A DNA stretch of 35,068 nt, taken from assembly GCA_947477565.1 (NCBI GenBank), contig CANJUR010000050.1, positions 1 to 35,068 of the forward strand, in the 5' to 3' direction. The position numbers were made by a program, and so were the translations under genes. The stretch is from Deltaproteobacteria bacterium. Its GTDB lineage: Bacteria > Myxococcota_A > Polyangia > Polyangiales > Ga0077539. The notes beneath the pieces are model-generated. The model made no database searches. It was not told where the DNA came from and was given only the letters and a program-made list of their open reading frames with translations. This document shows positions 7,839 to 14,863 of this stretch, one piece after another (positions within the stretch are counted from its first letter, which is position 1; the number at the start of each line of letters is the position of its first letter).

Positions 7839-8048
7839 TTAGTCGGGCCGCGCCTTCGGGGCCGCCTTCATCACCTTGCCAGGGCGTTGCGCGGGAGCGC
7901 GTCGACCAGCACCAGATTCGCGCGGGGCCACCACGGCGCACACCCGCTCGTCCCACCCGGCGTCGGCGACGCCCACCACCGCCACCTCGCGCACCGCCGG
8001 GTGGCCTTCGTTCTGCTCTTCGGCCCGCGCGCCGATGGTACCGCCCCG
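7839..8048 (-). pseudogene. C-terminal remnant of an AMP-forming acyl-CoA synthetase/ligase
   Basis: The minus strand encodes GHPAVREVAVVGVADAGWDE then RVCAVVAPR, the start of the small C-terminal domain of the AMP-binding (ANL) superfamily. After a frame change it reads NLVLVDALPRNA, and after another GKVMKAAPKARPD and a stop at 7839. The LPRNA-x-GK segment is the A10 motif holding the catalytic lysine of the adenylation half-reaction. The large N-terminal domain with the AMP-binding P-loop is absent. Two frame breaks plus the missing 400 or so residues make this a non-functional gene tail. Confidence 0.7.
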
Positions 8049-8084
8049 TCCCGCGCGGAGGTCTCCCCGTGGGTTCTGCGCCGC

Positions 8085-8423
8085 TCAACTGCGCTTCAGG
8101 AGCAGCACCATCCCCGCGGCGAGGAGCGCGATGCCGAGGCCGTGGCGCCCGTGGAGCGGCTCGCCGAGCACGAAGCGCGACACGAACGTGACGCACACGA
8201 CGCCCGACGCGAGGTGAAACGACGCCATCTGCGCCCCGGGGTAGGTGCCGTAGCCGTATCGGGTGGCGGTGACGTTGAGAACGTACTCAGGCAGCACGAT
8301 GGCCCAGCTCAAGGCCAGGGCCGTGAAAAATCCGTGCTCGCGGAACCTCAGGTGACCGAGCCACGCGACGGCCATGAAGGCGCCCGACGCAAAGATCATC
8401 AGAGGGACGAGCACGACCTTCAT
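8085..8423 (-). CDS. DUF486 family small membrane protein (DMT superfamily)
   Basis: This 112-residue protein has four hydrophobic segments, near residues 3-20, 30-50, 64-86 and 92-109. It matches the DUF486/COG3169 layout: AWLGHLRF after helix 1, ALSWAIVLPEYVLNVTATRY spanning helix 2 and its loop, then AQMASFHLASGVVCVTFVSR and a C-terminal LLAAGMVLLLKR. The family is usually about 115 residues, so this is full length. Members belong to the drug/metabolite transporter superfamily and presumably act as dimers in the inner membrane; the substrate is unknown. The ATG at 8423 starts directly at MKVVLVPLMIF. It stands alone between two pseudogene remnants. Confidence 0.85.
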   Translation of the reverse strand: MKVVLVPLMIFASGAFMAVAWLGHLRFREHGFFTALALSWAIVLPEYVLNVTATRYGYGTYPGAQMASFHLASGVVCVTFVSRFVLGEPLHGRHGLGIALLAAGMVLLLKRS

Positions 8424-8464
8424 GGGCGCCGATAGTATTTCAAGACTGCGCTCGTTCGCACCGT

Positions 8465-8554
8465 GTGACCGAGAACCGATCGACGAATCCTCCGGCGCCG
8501 TGCCGATCGGGCGCGCCGGTGGTTACGGGCGCTGCGAGCGCGAGTCAGCACTGA
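8465..8554 (+). pseudogene. 3' tail of a paralog of the gene at 33795-34604
   Basis: Thirty codons read VTENRSTNPP and, further on, GAPVVTGAASASQH before TGA at 8552. The C-terminus of the intact gene at 33795-34604 reads TTENETGGDD and GAQVVAGAASTIQG. Similarity continues past the stop for about 145 bp (see the repeat). Everything upstream of this tail is missing. Confidence 0.55.
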
Positions 8555-8700
8555 ACATGGCCGCTCGCAAGGGTTGTAAAGGCCGACATCGGCAACGCAC
8601 GGTGCGTTCGCGAGCGTCGTCGAGGCTGTTGGGGGACTGCCATGCTTCTCCGCGAGGCTTGCAAAGGCAGTTGGGGATTCCCCAGGTGCGTTCGCGAGCA
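8465..8700 (+). repeat. Segmental repeat, left copy (inverted relative to 33655-33882)
   Basis: From the gene tail through GGGTTGTAAAGGCCGACATC, the perfect-armed AACGCACGGTGCGTT and CTTCTCCGCGAGGCTTGCAA to CCCCAGGTGCGTT, this segment matches the reverse complement of 33655-33882 with scattered differences. The non-coding part is better conserved than the coding tail. Homology ends abruptly at about 8698. The remaining bases of the 8424-9042 gap hold the terminator described below and otherwise nothing I can interpret. Confidence 0.8.
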
Positions 8701-8936
8701 TGGATTCACGGGGTACCGCTCGCCCGGTGGAGCGCTTCCGTGCCCATTCAATCACGGCGACCGCACGAACCATGGCGGGGCAGCGGGTTTCAACGAATGG
8801 CAGCATCAAGCACCCGCCGCGACGGCGACTTCATGTCCGTGTTGGGCCGTGATAGATGCACTTTCTCAATGGATCCGCTCGCTCGCCCGCGCGAGTGCTT
8901 CGGGCCTTGGCTCCGCGGCGCCAGTTTTAACGACGC

Positions 8937-8971
8937 GGTACCCAGGGTCGGCAGCCGGGTACGGTTTTTTT
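8937..8971 (+). terminator. Intrinsic terminator in the leader of the GGDEF-EAL gene
   Basis: GTACCC at 8938-8943 pairs with GGGTAC at 8957-8962, with a possible inner GG-CC extension. GG and seven consecutive T follow at 8965-8971, the only such T-run seen in this GC-rich window. It lies 71 bases before the GTG start at 9043. It either ends a short upstream transcript or acts as a conditional terminator within the leader. Confidence 0.6.
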
Positions 8972-9019
8972 GCGCGGGCGATTCAAGGCACCCCTCCGTG
9001 GAGCCGATAAAGGAGAAAC

Positions 9020-9046
9020 TTGATCTCGTTGGGTAGCGCACAGTGA
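9020..9046 (+). CDS. Possible 8-codon leader ORF overlapping the GGDEF-EAL start
   Basis: A good ribosome-binding site (AAAGGAG, about 9009-9015) has no start of the main gene at proper distance. It is followed four bases later by TTG and codons for ISLGSAQ. The TGA stop at 9044-9046 overlaps the GTG start at 9043 (GTGA). This would couple translation of the main gene to the leader. The small size and TTG start make it tentative. Confidence 0.3.
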   Translation: MISLGSAQ

Positions 9047-10998
9047 GTCGTTCGGTAGGGCCATCGATGCCGTTGGAGATCGTTCTGCGCGCGGTAGAAT
9101 CGCCGCCTGTCGAGCCGACCCTGGCCTTCGACCCCGAGCGCTCGCTCCTGGCGCTTCGCGACCAACTCACCGAGGCCGCGTTGCATCGCTTCGACGTCGC
9201 CCGTGCGGTTCTCATGGTCGTAGACACGTTGGAGCAGATCGGTTTTGAGCTGCGTCGGGTCAGCCTCGCCGTTCTCTCGCTGCATCCGTCGCTCGCGGGC
9301 GTCGGGTTCACCTGGCGGCAAGGGTCCAGGGACGTTGCGCGCACCGAGCGGCCGTGGGCGTTTCTCGACAACCCTGAGCACCGTGGGAGTCCGCTCGATG
9401 TCGTGATGACCTCGCGGCTGCGGCTCCGGCTTCGGCTGGGGGAGGGCGAAGGCCTGGAGCAGTTCGCCATCGTCCGGGATTTTGCCGCCCAGGGAGCCAC
9501 CGACTACGCCGCCTTTCCGCTGTTTTCCCCGCGGCCAGACGTGCACGTTTTCACCATGCTCACCGCCCGCCCCGGTGGATGGACCGAGCAGGAACTTACC
9601 CTCGTCGCCGGGGTCATGCCGACGCTGGCGCTGCTCATCGAGGTATTCGAGGCGCATCGGCTCACCTCGCGCGAGCGGGTCGATCTACTGATGTTGGCGC
9701 ACACCGATCGCCTCACCCGGCTCTCCAACCGGCACGGCGTTCTTATGGAGGGAGCGAACCGCTTCGGCCCCGGGCGTCCCTGCCTCGCGATCTACATCGA
9801 CCTCGATGGCGTGAAAAACGTCAACGATCGGATGGGACACCTCTTCGGCGATCAGATCATTCAGAGCGCGGCCGATCGCATCACTGCGGTGCTGCCGCCC
9901 GAGGCCGTCGCGGGACGGATGGGGGGCGATGAGTTTCTCGTCTTCGCGGACGAGCAGTACTGCGACCTTCCGGAGCAGCTGCGCGCCCGGCTGGCAGAGA
10001 TCTATTCCATCAACGAGGTGAGCTTCAACGTCACGGCCAGCATCGGGGTGGCACCGTACGACGACCAGCGCGTCGAAGAACTGGCCCGCCGTGCCGACCT
10101 CGCCATGCTCGCATCGAAGCAGGCCGGGAAAAACCTTGTCACCCACTACTTGCGGGACACAGACGCGAGGCACGATCGTCGGGAACGGGTCGCCCAACTG
10201 CTGCCGCTGGCCCTGACGCACTCAGAGGTTCGCATCGCGGTGCAGCCCATCGTGTCCCTGGCGACCGGCGCGCTGGTGCACGGCGAGTGCCTCGCGCGCT
10301 GGACCTCCCCGGAGATGGGCGTGGTGAACCCTGACGAGTTTGTTCCTGTGGCTGAGCAGTCCGGGGACATTGCACTGCTCGACCGGCATGTCCTTCGGAT
10401 CGCTCTCCGGACGCTGCAAGATCTCGCCGGGGAGGGCGCGCGGGCCGTGCCGCTCTGCGTAAACGTCTCCGCCAAGGACTCCTCGCTCACCAGCCTCGAC
10501 GAGGACATCGCCCGCGAACTGACCCTGCACGGCATCGCCCCGAGCGAGATCGTGATCGAACTTACGGAGTCGGTGTTCATCAACCGTTTCGGCTCCGCGG
10601 TGGCACAGTTAAAGCGCCTCCGCGATCAGGGCATCGCCATCTCCCTCGACGACTTCGGGACGGGCTACTCCTCGCTCTCGTACCTGCAGCGCCTGCATTT
10701 CGACACCATCAAGATCGATCGCAGCCTCATCTCCGCGCTGCCGGGCGAGCGCACGCGCGCCATCATCGAGAGCATCATCACCCTTGGCCGCGCCCTCAAC
10801 GCCCGCATCGTCGGGGAAGGCGTCGAGACCGTCGAGCAGCGCGATTGCCTCCTCGCGCTCGGCTGCGAATACGCGCAGGGGTATCTCTTCTCCCGCCCCC
10901 TCGAACTGGACCAATGGAAGGCGCTCGTCCGCTCCGGTGCCTCCCTCGGACTCGGTGGCGCGACCACCGTCACGACGGGCGATCACGACGTCGGTTGA
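9043..10998 (+). CDS. GGDEF-EAL cyclic-di-GMP turnover protein with N-terminal GAF-like sensor
   Basis: This 651-residue protein has no membrane segment and is probably cytosolic. Residues about 40-210 form a sensor region; GATDYAAFPLFS and TARPGGWTEQELTLVAGVMP resemble, from memory, the N-terminal region of some class III adenylate cyclases. The diguanylate cyclase domain (about 218-370) keeps DRLTRLSNR, YIDLDGVKNVND and an intact GGDEF at 294-298; the usual RxxD inhibitory site is absent (PPEA). The phosphodiesterase domain (about 383-635) has ECL in place of EAL (415-417). It keeps ECLARW, NVSAKD, IELTES, DDFGTGYSS, KID, GEGVET and AQGY, the metal- and substrate-binding set. Both activities look possible. 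The start is GTG at 9043 (overlapping a leader ORF) or ATG at 9067. Confidence 0.9.
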   Translation: MSRSVGPSMPLEIVLRAVESPPVEPTLAFDPERSLLALRDQLTEAALHRFDVARAVLMVVDTLEQIGFELRRVSLAVLSLHPSLAGVGFTWRQGSRDVARTERPWAFLDNPEHRGSPLDVVMTSRLRLRLRLGEGEGLEQFAIVRDFAAQGATDYAAFPLFSPRPDVHVFTMLTARPGGWTEQELTLVAGVMPTLALLIEVFEAHRLTSRERVDLLMLAHTDRLTRLSNRHGVLMEGANRFGPGRPCLAIYIDLDGVKNVNDRMGHLFGDQIIQSAADRITAVLPPEAVAGRMGGDEFLVFADEQYCDLPEQLRARLAEIYSINEVSFNVTASIGVAPYDDQRVEELARRADLAMLASKQAGKNLVTHYLRDTDARHDRRERVAQLLPLALTHSEVRIAVQPIVSLATGALVHGECLARWTSPEMGVVNPDEFVPVAEQSGDIALLDRHVLRIALRTLQDLAGEGARAVPLCVNVSAKDSSLTSLDEDIARELTLHGIAPSEIVIELTESVFINRFGSAVAQLKRLRDQGIAISLDDFGTGYSSLSYLQRLHFDTIKIDRSLISALPGERTRAIIESIITLGRALNARIVGEGVETVEQRDCLLALGCEYAQGYLFSRPLELDQWKALVRSGASLGLGGATTVTTGDHDVG

Positions 10999-11037
10999 GA
11001 GTCCCTGTTCGGGGGCGCCTGCGCTTCCGAGGGTCTT

Positions 11038-13395
11038 TCAGCCGCGGAGTACGGTGACGCCGCGCGGCCCTTCGACGAGGATTCCCAGGCCCGCGAAGCG
11101 CGGGAGGTACTGCAACGGCGGAGGGTCGCGGCGCTGGCCGCGCACGAGGCGCAGCGTGACCTTGCGCCGGTCGAGGTCGTAGTCGGCTTCGTACATTGCA
11201 TCGCCGACGCTCACCGTGCGCGGGTGATCGCGCTCGACCTCGTCCCGCACCCACGAAGGAACATCCGGCGCGATGAGGTCGTCCGCGGAGAGCAGCGCGA
11301 GGTCGTCGCCGCCCGCCACGCCGAGCGCCACGAGCCGCGCCGCCACCCAGGCCTCGGGCGTCGGGCAGACGCGCACCGAGGCGTCGATCTCCGCGGCGTG
11401 ACCGAGCCTCGTCGCAAGCGCCGCGAGCGCGAGCCGTTCGCGCGTCACGGGCAGCGCTCCCTTGAAGAGGCTCCCGCGGAGGAAGAGCGTCGCGATTGCC
11501 TCTCGGGCGAGATCACCCGAGGGCGTCTCCTCGCGCGTCGCGATCACCCGCTTCGCGTACACCCGCTCGACGTGCGCGACGATGCGCCCGTGCTCCAACT
11601 GCACGCGCTCGAGCCGATCGCGGCCGAGGCCGGCGCGCGCAATCGTCGCGAGGGACACCGGGCTCGCGCAGGTCACCAGCACCCGCGCGTCCTGCCCTAC
11701 CCCGAAGGCGCGCGACTCGAACACCACCAGCGCTTCGAGGTCCTTCCCGCGCTGCGCTGCACTCTCCCGGGCGAGTTCGATCTCGGTGCCGCCGTTGCTA
11801 AACGCCACGCTGCGGCCCCGAACGCGCGTGATGTGCACCGCGCGCGAATCTGCGGCGATGGCCGTTCGGACGAGAGCTTCGCGGTCGATGGGCGCGGTGG
11901 TCATCGCGGGCCCGCGGTCGTGCGCCCGCCGTAGCCGCGCCCGGATGCGCCGCGCTTCTGCCAACGCCATGCCCGACAGACCGTCCTCGCGTTCGCGCCC
12001 CTCGCGCACCGCCCGAATCAGCGCCGTCGCGTCGCAGTCCCCGCGGCGCAATTCGTGGTCGTCGTCATCGCCGACGCCCCGCGGGAGAAACAACGGCCGC
12101 CCCACCGCGAGCGCAGAAACGAGGTCGATCACGTCGTCGAGGGCGTTCGTCGCGCGGGCCTCGATGAGCAGCCGGGCGAGCGGCGGATCGAGCGGCAGTC
12201 CGTAGAGTTCGCGGCCCCGCGGGGTCATCGCGCCGCCGGCGTCGAGTGCGCCGAGCAGGGCGAGTTCGTCTCGCGCGGCGTCGAGGGCCGCGGGCTTCGG
12301 CGGGTCGAAGAGCGGCAGTGTTTCTATGTTTCGTCCCCAGGCGGCAGCGCCCAGAACCAGGGACACCAGTGACTCCCGGTGTATCTCCGGCGGCGTCGCG
12401 CGCTCGAGCATCGCGCCCTTGCCCCAGAGCCGGTAGCACACGCCCGGCCCCGTGCGGCCGGCGCGGCCGGTGCGCTGCGCTGCGCTGTCCTGCGCGATGG
12501 GGCTGAGCGAGAGAAACCCGCGGCCGGCGTGGTAGCGGGTGCGCCGCACGAGGCCCGTGTCAATCACCACCCCGACGCCCGGTAGCGTGATGGACGTCTC
12601 CGCGACGTTGGTCGCGAGAATCACCTTGCGCCGCGAGGAGCGCTCGAAGCCCCGCCGCTGCTCATCGAGGGAGAGGCCGCCGTGGAGGGGGATGATGTCC
12701 GCGGGCGATTCTCGCAGGGCGCGTGCGCAGGCATCGATTTCGCTCTTCCCGGGAAGAAACACCAACACGTCGCCGGGGTCTCCTGCGGCCGCTCCGATGG
12801 CGCGGGCGACGCGGGCGGCGAGGTCGTCCCCGTGGGGCAGCGCGGGGCCCGGATCGAGGTACCGGACGTCCACGGGGAACGCGCTTCCGGCGGCGGCGAC
12901 GTGGACGGCGCCGAGGTGCCGCGCCACGCGGTCGCCGTCGATGGTGGCGGACATCACCACGAGCCGCGGCGTGTCGCGATCGGCGAAGATTGCGAGCAGC
13001 AGGTCGAGTTCGAGGCTGCGCTCGTGAAACTCGTCGAGCACCAGCACGTCGAAGCGGCCGGCGAGGTCGCGGGCGTGGAGCACTACGCCCGGGGTGGCAA
13101 AAAGAATGCGTGTCGCGTCGCTCGCTACGGACTCGTCGCGGACGGTGTAGCCGACGGTGGTGCCGAGGGCGGTGCGCTCGAGGTCGGCGACGCGGGCGGC
13201 GAGGCTGCGGCAAGCGACGCGGCGGGGCTCGACCACCAGCACGCGCCCGCGCGTCGTGGCCCAGCGCGGAATCTCGGTGGACTTGCCCGACCCGGTCGGC
13301 GACGACACCACCACCGGGCCGCGGCCCAGAGCGGAGTCGAAGGTCTCTCGGACGGCGTGGATGGGCAACTGTTCAGGCGTCACGCCGACCATCAT
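11038..13395 (-). CDS. hrpB: HrpB-type DEAH-box ATP-dependent helicase
   Basis: A DExH/DEAH helicase of about 785 residues, slightly shorter than the usual 800-850. Motifs in order are Walker A SSPTGSGKST, EPRRVACRS (Ia), ATPG (Ib), the box LVLDEFHERSLELD (II, with the HrpB-typical DEFH), MSATID (III), TNVAETSITLPGV (V) and AQRTGRAGRTGPG (VI). The helicase-associated domain follows near residues 350-450, then a diverged C-terminal region. HrpB is presumed to remodel RNA, but its target is unknown in most bacteria. ATG-ATG at 13395/13392 follows GGGGA at about eight bases; an upstream ATG at 13416 is in frame. It is divergent from the HDOD gene, so the two share a promoter region of about 77 bp. 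Confidence 0.9.
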   Translation of the reverse strand: MMVGVTPEQLPIHAVRETFDSALGRGPVVVSSPTGSGKSTEIPRWATTRGRVLVVEPRRVACRSLAARVADLERTALGTTVGYTVRDESVASDATRILFATPGVVLHARDLAGRFDVLVLDEFHERSLELDLLLAIFADRDTPRLVVMSATIDGDRVARHLGAVHVAAAGSAFPVDVRYLDPGPALPHGDDLAARVARAIGAAAGDPGDVLVFLPGKSEIDACARALRESPADIIPLHGGLSLDEQRRGFERSSRRKVILATNVAETSITLPGVGVVIDTGLVRRTRYHAGRGFLSLSPIAQDSAAQRTGRAGRTGPGVCYRLWGKGAMLERATPPEIHRESLVSLVLGAAAWGRNIETLPLFDPPKPAALDAARDELALLGALDAGGAMTPRGRELYGLPLDPPLARLLIEARATNALDDVIDLVSALAVGRPLFLPRGVGDDDDHELRRGDCDATALIRAVREGREREDGLSGMALAEARRIRARLRRAHDRGPAMTTAPIDREALVRTAIAADSRAVHITRVRGRSVAFSNGGTEIELARESAAQRGKDLEALVVFESRAFGVGQDARVLVTCASPVSLATIARAGLGRDRLERVQLEHGRIVAHVERVYAKRVIATREETPSGDLAREAIATLFLRGSLFKGALPVTRERLALAALATRLGHAAEIDASVRVCPTPEAWVAARLVALGVAGGDDLALLSADDLIAPDVPSWVRDEVERDHPRTVSVGDAMYEADYDLDRRKVTLRLVRGQRRDPPPLQYLPRFAGLGILVEGPRGVTVLRG

Positions 13396-13472
13396 GACCC
13401 AATCCCCGGTTGTCATTTCGCACGTAACGCATGGACTCCGAAGCGGCGATCCGGCACCGTTGAGCCCACCAC

Positions 13473-14840
13473 ATGATGGACGAAGATGAACTGCGCGCGG
13501 CCGATGAAGTGGAGGAGCGGGCCGCCCACGCGGCGGCCACGAGCCTCGCCGCGACGATGTCGAAGGCGCACGGGGTAAGGGCGTTTCCGCAGTCGGCGCA
13601 GCGTCTCCTCGAGGTGGTGCGCGATCCCAGCTTCCGCGTCGATGAGATCGCCGACACCATCGAGTCGGACACCTCCCTCGCGGCGCGCGTGCTGCGGGTG
13701 GTCAACTCGCCGGTGTTCGGGCTGCGGGTGCAGATCCGGAGAATCCGCGTGGCGGTGACGCTGCTCGGAGTGAAGAACCTCACGGAGATCGCCACCGCCG
13801 CGGCGGTGCTGGACTGGTTCGAGGACGAGGCACCAGGGGTGCCGGAGATCTTCCGACACTCGTCGGCGGTGGCCGCTCTCGCCCGGCAGATCGCCCCGCG
13901 CTGCGGCCTCTCGCCGGAGGAGATGTACTCCTGCGGGCTCCTGCACGATTTCGGCAAGCTCATCATGATTCAGTCCGGGGACGACGACTACGCGGCCCTG
14001 GTGCTGGAGTTCGCGAATCAGCCCGACCAGATGCATGTGAAGGAGCGCGAGTTGTACGGCTTCGACCACGCCGTGCTCGGTGCGCATATTTTCTCCGAGT
14101 GGAAGATTCCCGAGCCGCTTCCGCGGGTCATCGCGCTGCATCACCAGCCTCTGCGTGCGTTTCGGCGCGGCGACAACGTCGGCCGGATGGTGGCGGTGCT
14201 GCGCTGGGCCGAGCGCCTCGCGCACGACTTCGAATTGGGCCGTATCCTCGACGAAACCTGGCTCGACGAGATGTCCCGCGACGAGTCCGTGCTGCACCTC
14301 GACATCGCGCGGGCGGACTTCGGACGCTTCTGCAACGAACTCGAGAAGACCTACCGCGACGGTCACAAGATCGCCCCCGCCGATGTGCCCATCGCGGAGC
14401 CCACGCCGATCCCGTCCGAGTCACCTGCTCCTCCGACGGTTGACGTCTCCCACGGGATCGTCTGCGGAGTGTGCGGCCAGCTGGCGTCCGCCGATTCGTG
14501 TCCGCGCTGCAAGGTTCTGCTGTGCCCCGCTCACGCCTCGAAGGACGGCGTCTCTTGCCAGGCATGTGCGTCCCTACCGTCCCTACCGTCGCTACCGTCC
14601 CCCTCGCTGGACGCGTACGCACTCGGGATCCTTGATCCGTTCTGGCGGCCTGCCACGCTGTCCCTGGTGGTTGGCGCGCTCAGCCTCGCGTGTCTCGCGG
14701 TCGGCATCGCGCCGATGTGGGCTGGACGCGCGGGAGTGTCGCGGTGGTGGGCGTACCTCCCGGCGGTGTTTGGGGTGGCTGCGGCGCTCGGCGTCGTCGG
14801 GGTTCGCGTCGTCGAACGTGCCCTCGCGCGGCGACCCTGA
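13473..14840 (+). CDS. HDOD signalling protein with B-box-like zinc cluster and two membrane helices
   Basis: This 455-residue protein has three parts. Residues about 30-240 are an HDOD domain (VRAFPQSAQRLLEVVRDPSF, DTSLAARVLRVVNSPVFGL, then YSCGLLHDFGKLIM). It keeps an HD pair at 158-159 that many HDOD domains lack. Residues 331-365 hold CxxC-x8-CxxC-x4-CxxH-x7-CxxC, like a B-box or zinc ribbon. Two hydrophobic segments (about 395-415 and 427-446) anchor the C-terminus, with the HDOD part in the cytoplasm. HDOD proteins often act in c-di-GMP or stress signalling, and the GGDEF-EAL and sensor-kinase neighbours fit that, but the function here is unknown. A SLPSLPSLPS linker is encoded by 9-bp repeats near 14571-14598. 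ATG-ATG at 13473/13476. Confidence 0.85.
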   Translation: MMDEDELRAADEVEERAAHAAATSLAATMSKAHGVRAFPQSAQRLLEVVRDPSFRVDEIADTIESDTSLAARVLRVVNSPVFGLRVQIRRIRVAVTLLGVKNLTEIATAAAVLDWFEDEAPGVPEIFRHSSAVAALARQIAPRCGLSPEEMYSCGLLHDFGKLIMIQSGDDDYAALVLEFANQPDQMHVKERELYGFDHAVLGAHIFSEWKIPEPLPRVIALHHQPLRAFRRGDNVGRMVAVLRWAERLAHDFELGRILDETWLDEMSRDESVLHLDIARADFGRFCNELEKTYRDGHKIAPADVPIAEPTPIPSESPAPPTVDVSHGIVCGVCGQLASADSCPRCKVLLCPAHASKDGVSCQACASLPSLPSLPSPSLDAYALGILDPFWRPATLSLVVGALSLACLAVGIAPMWAGRAGVSRWWAYLPAVFGVAAALGVVGVRVVERALARRP

Positions 14841-14863
14841 CGGGCGCTGCGCTCGCGGTCAGG
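14836..14863. terminator. Possible shared hairpin between convergent genes
   Basis: CCTGAC at 14836-14841 pairs with GTCAGG at 14858-14863 across the stop codons of the HDOD gene and the sensor kinase, which are only 18 bases apart. The 16-base loop is GC-rich. No T-run is present on either side, so a Rho-independent role is uncertain. Confidence 0.3.

Noticed and set aside
8820..8971. c-di-GMP (GEMM) riboswitch ahead of the GGDEF-EAL gene
   Set aside because: The GCAGCCGGGTA before the T-run loosely resembles the 3' part of GEMM-I, but the conserved GGCAAA and GACGCAAA-type elements are absent upstream.
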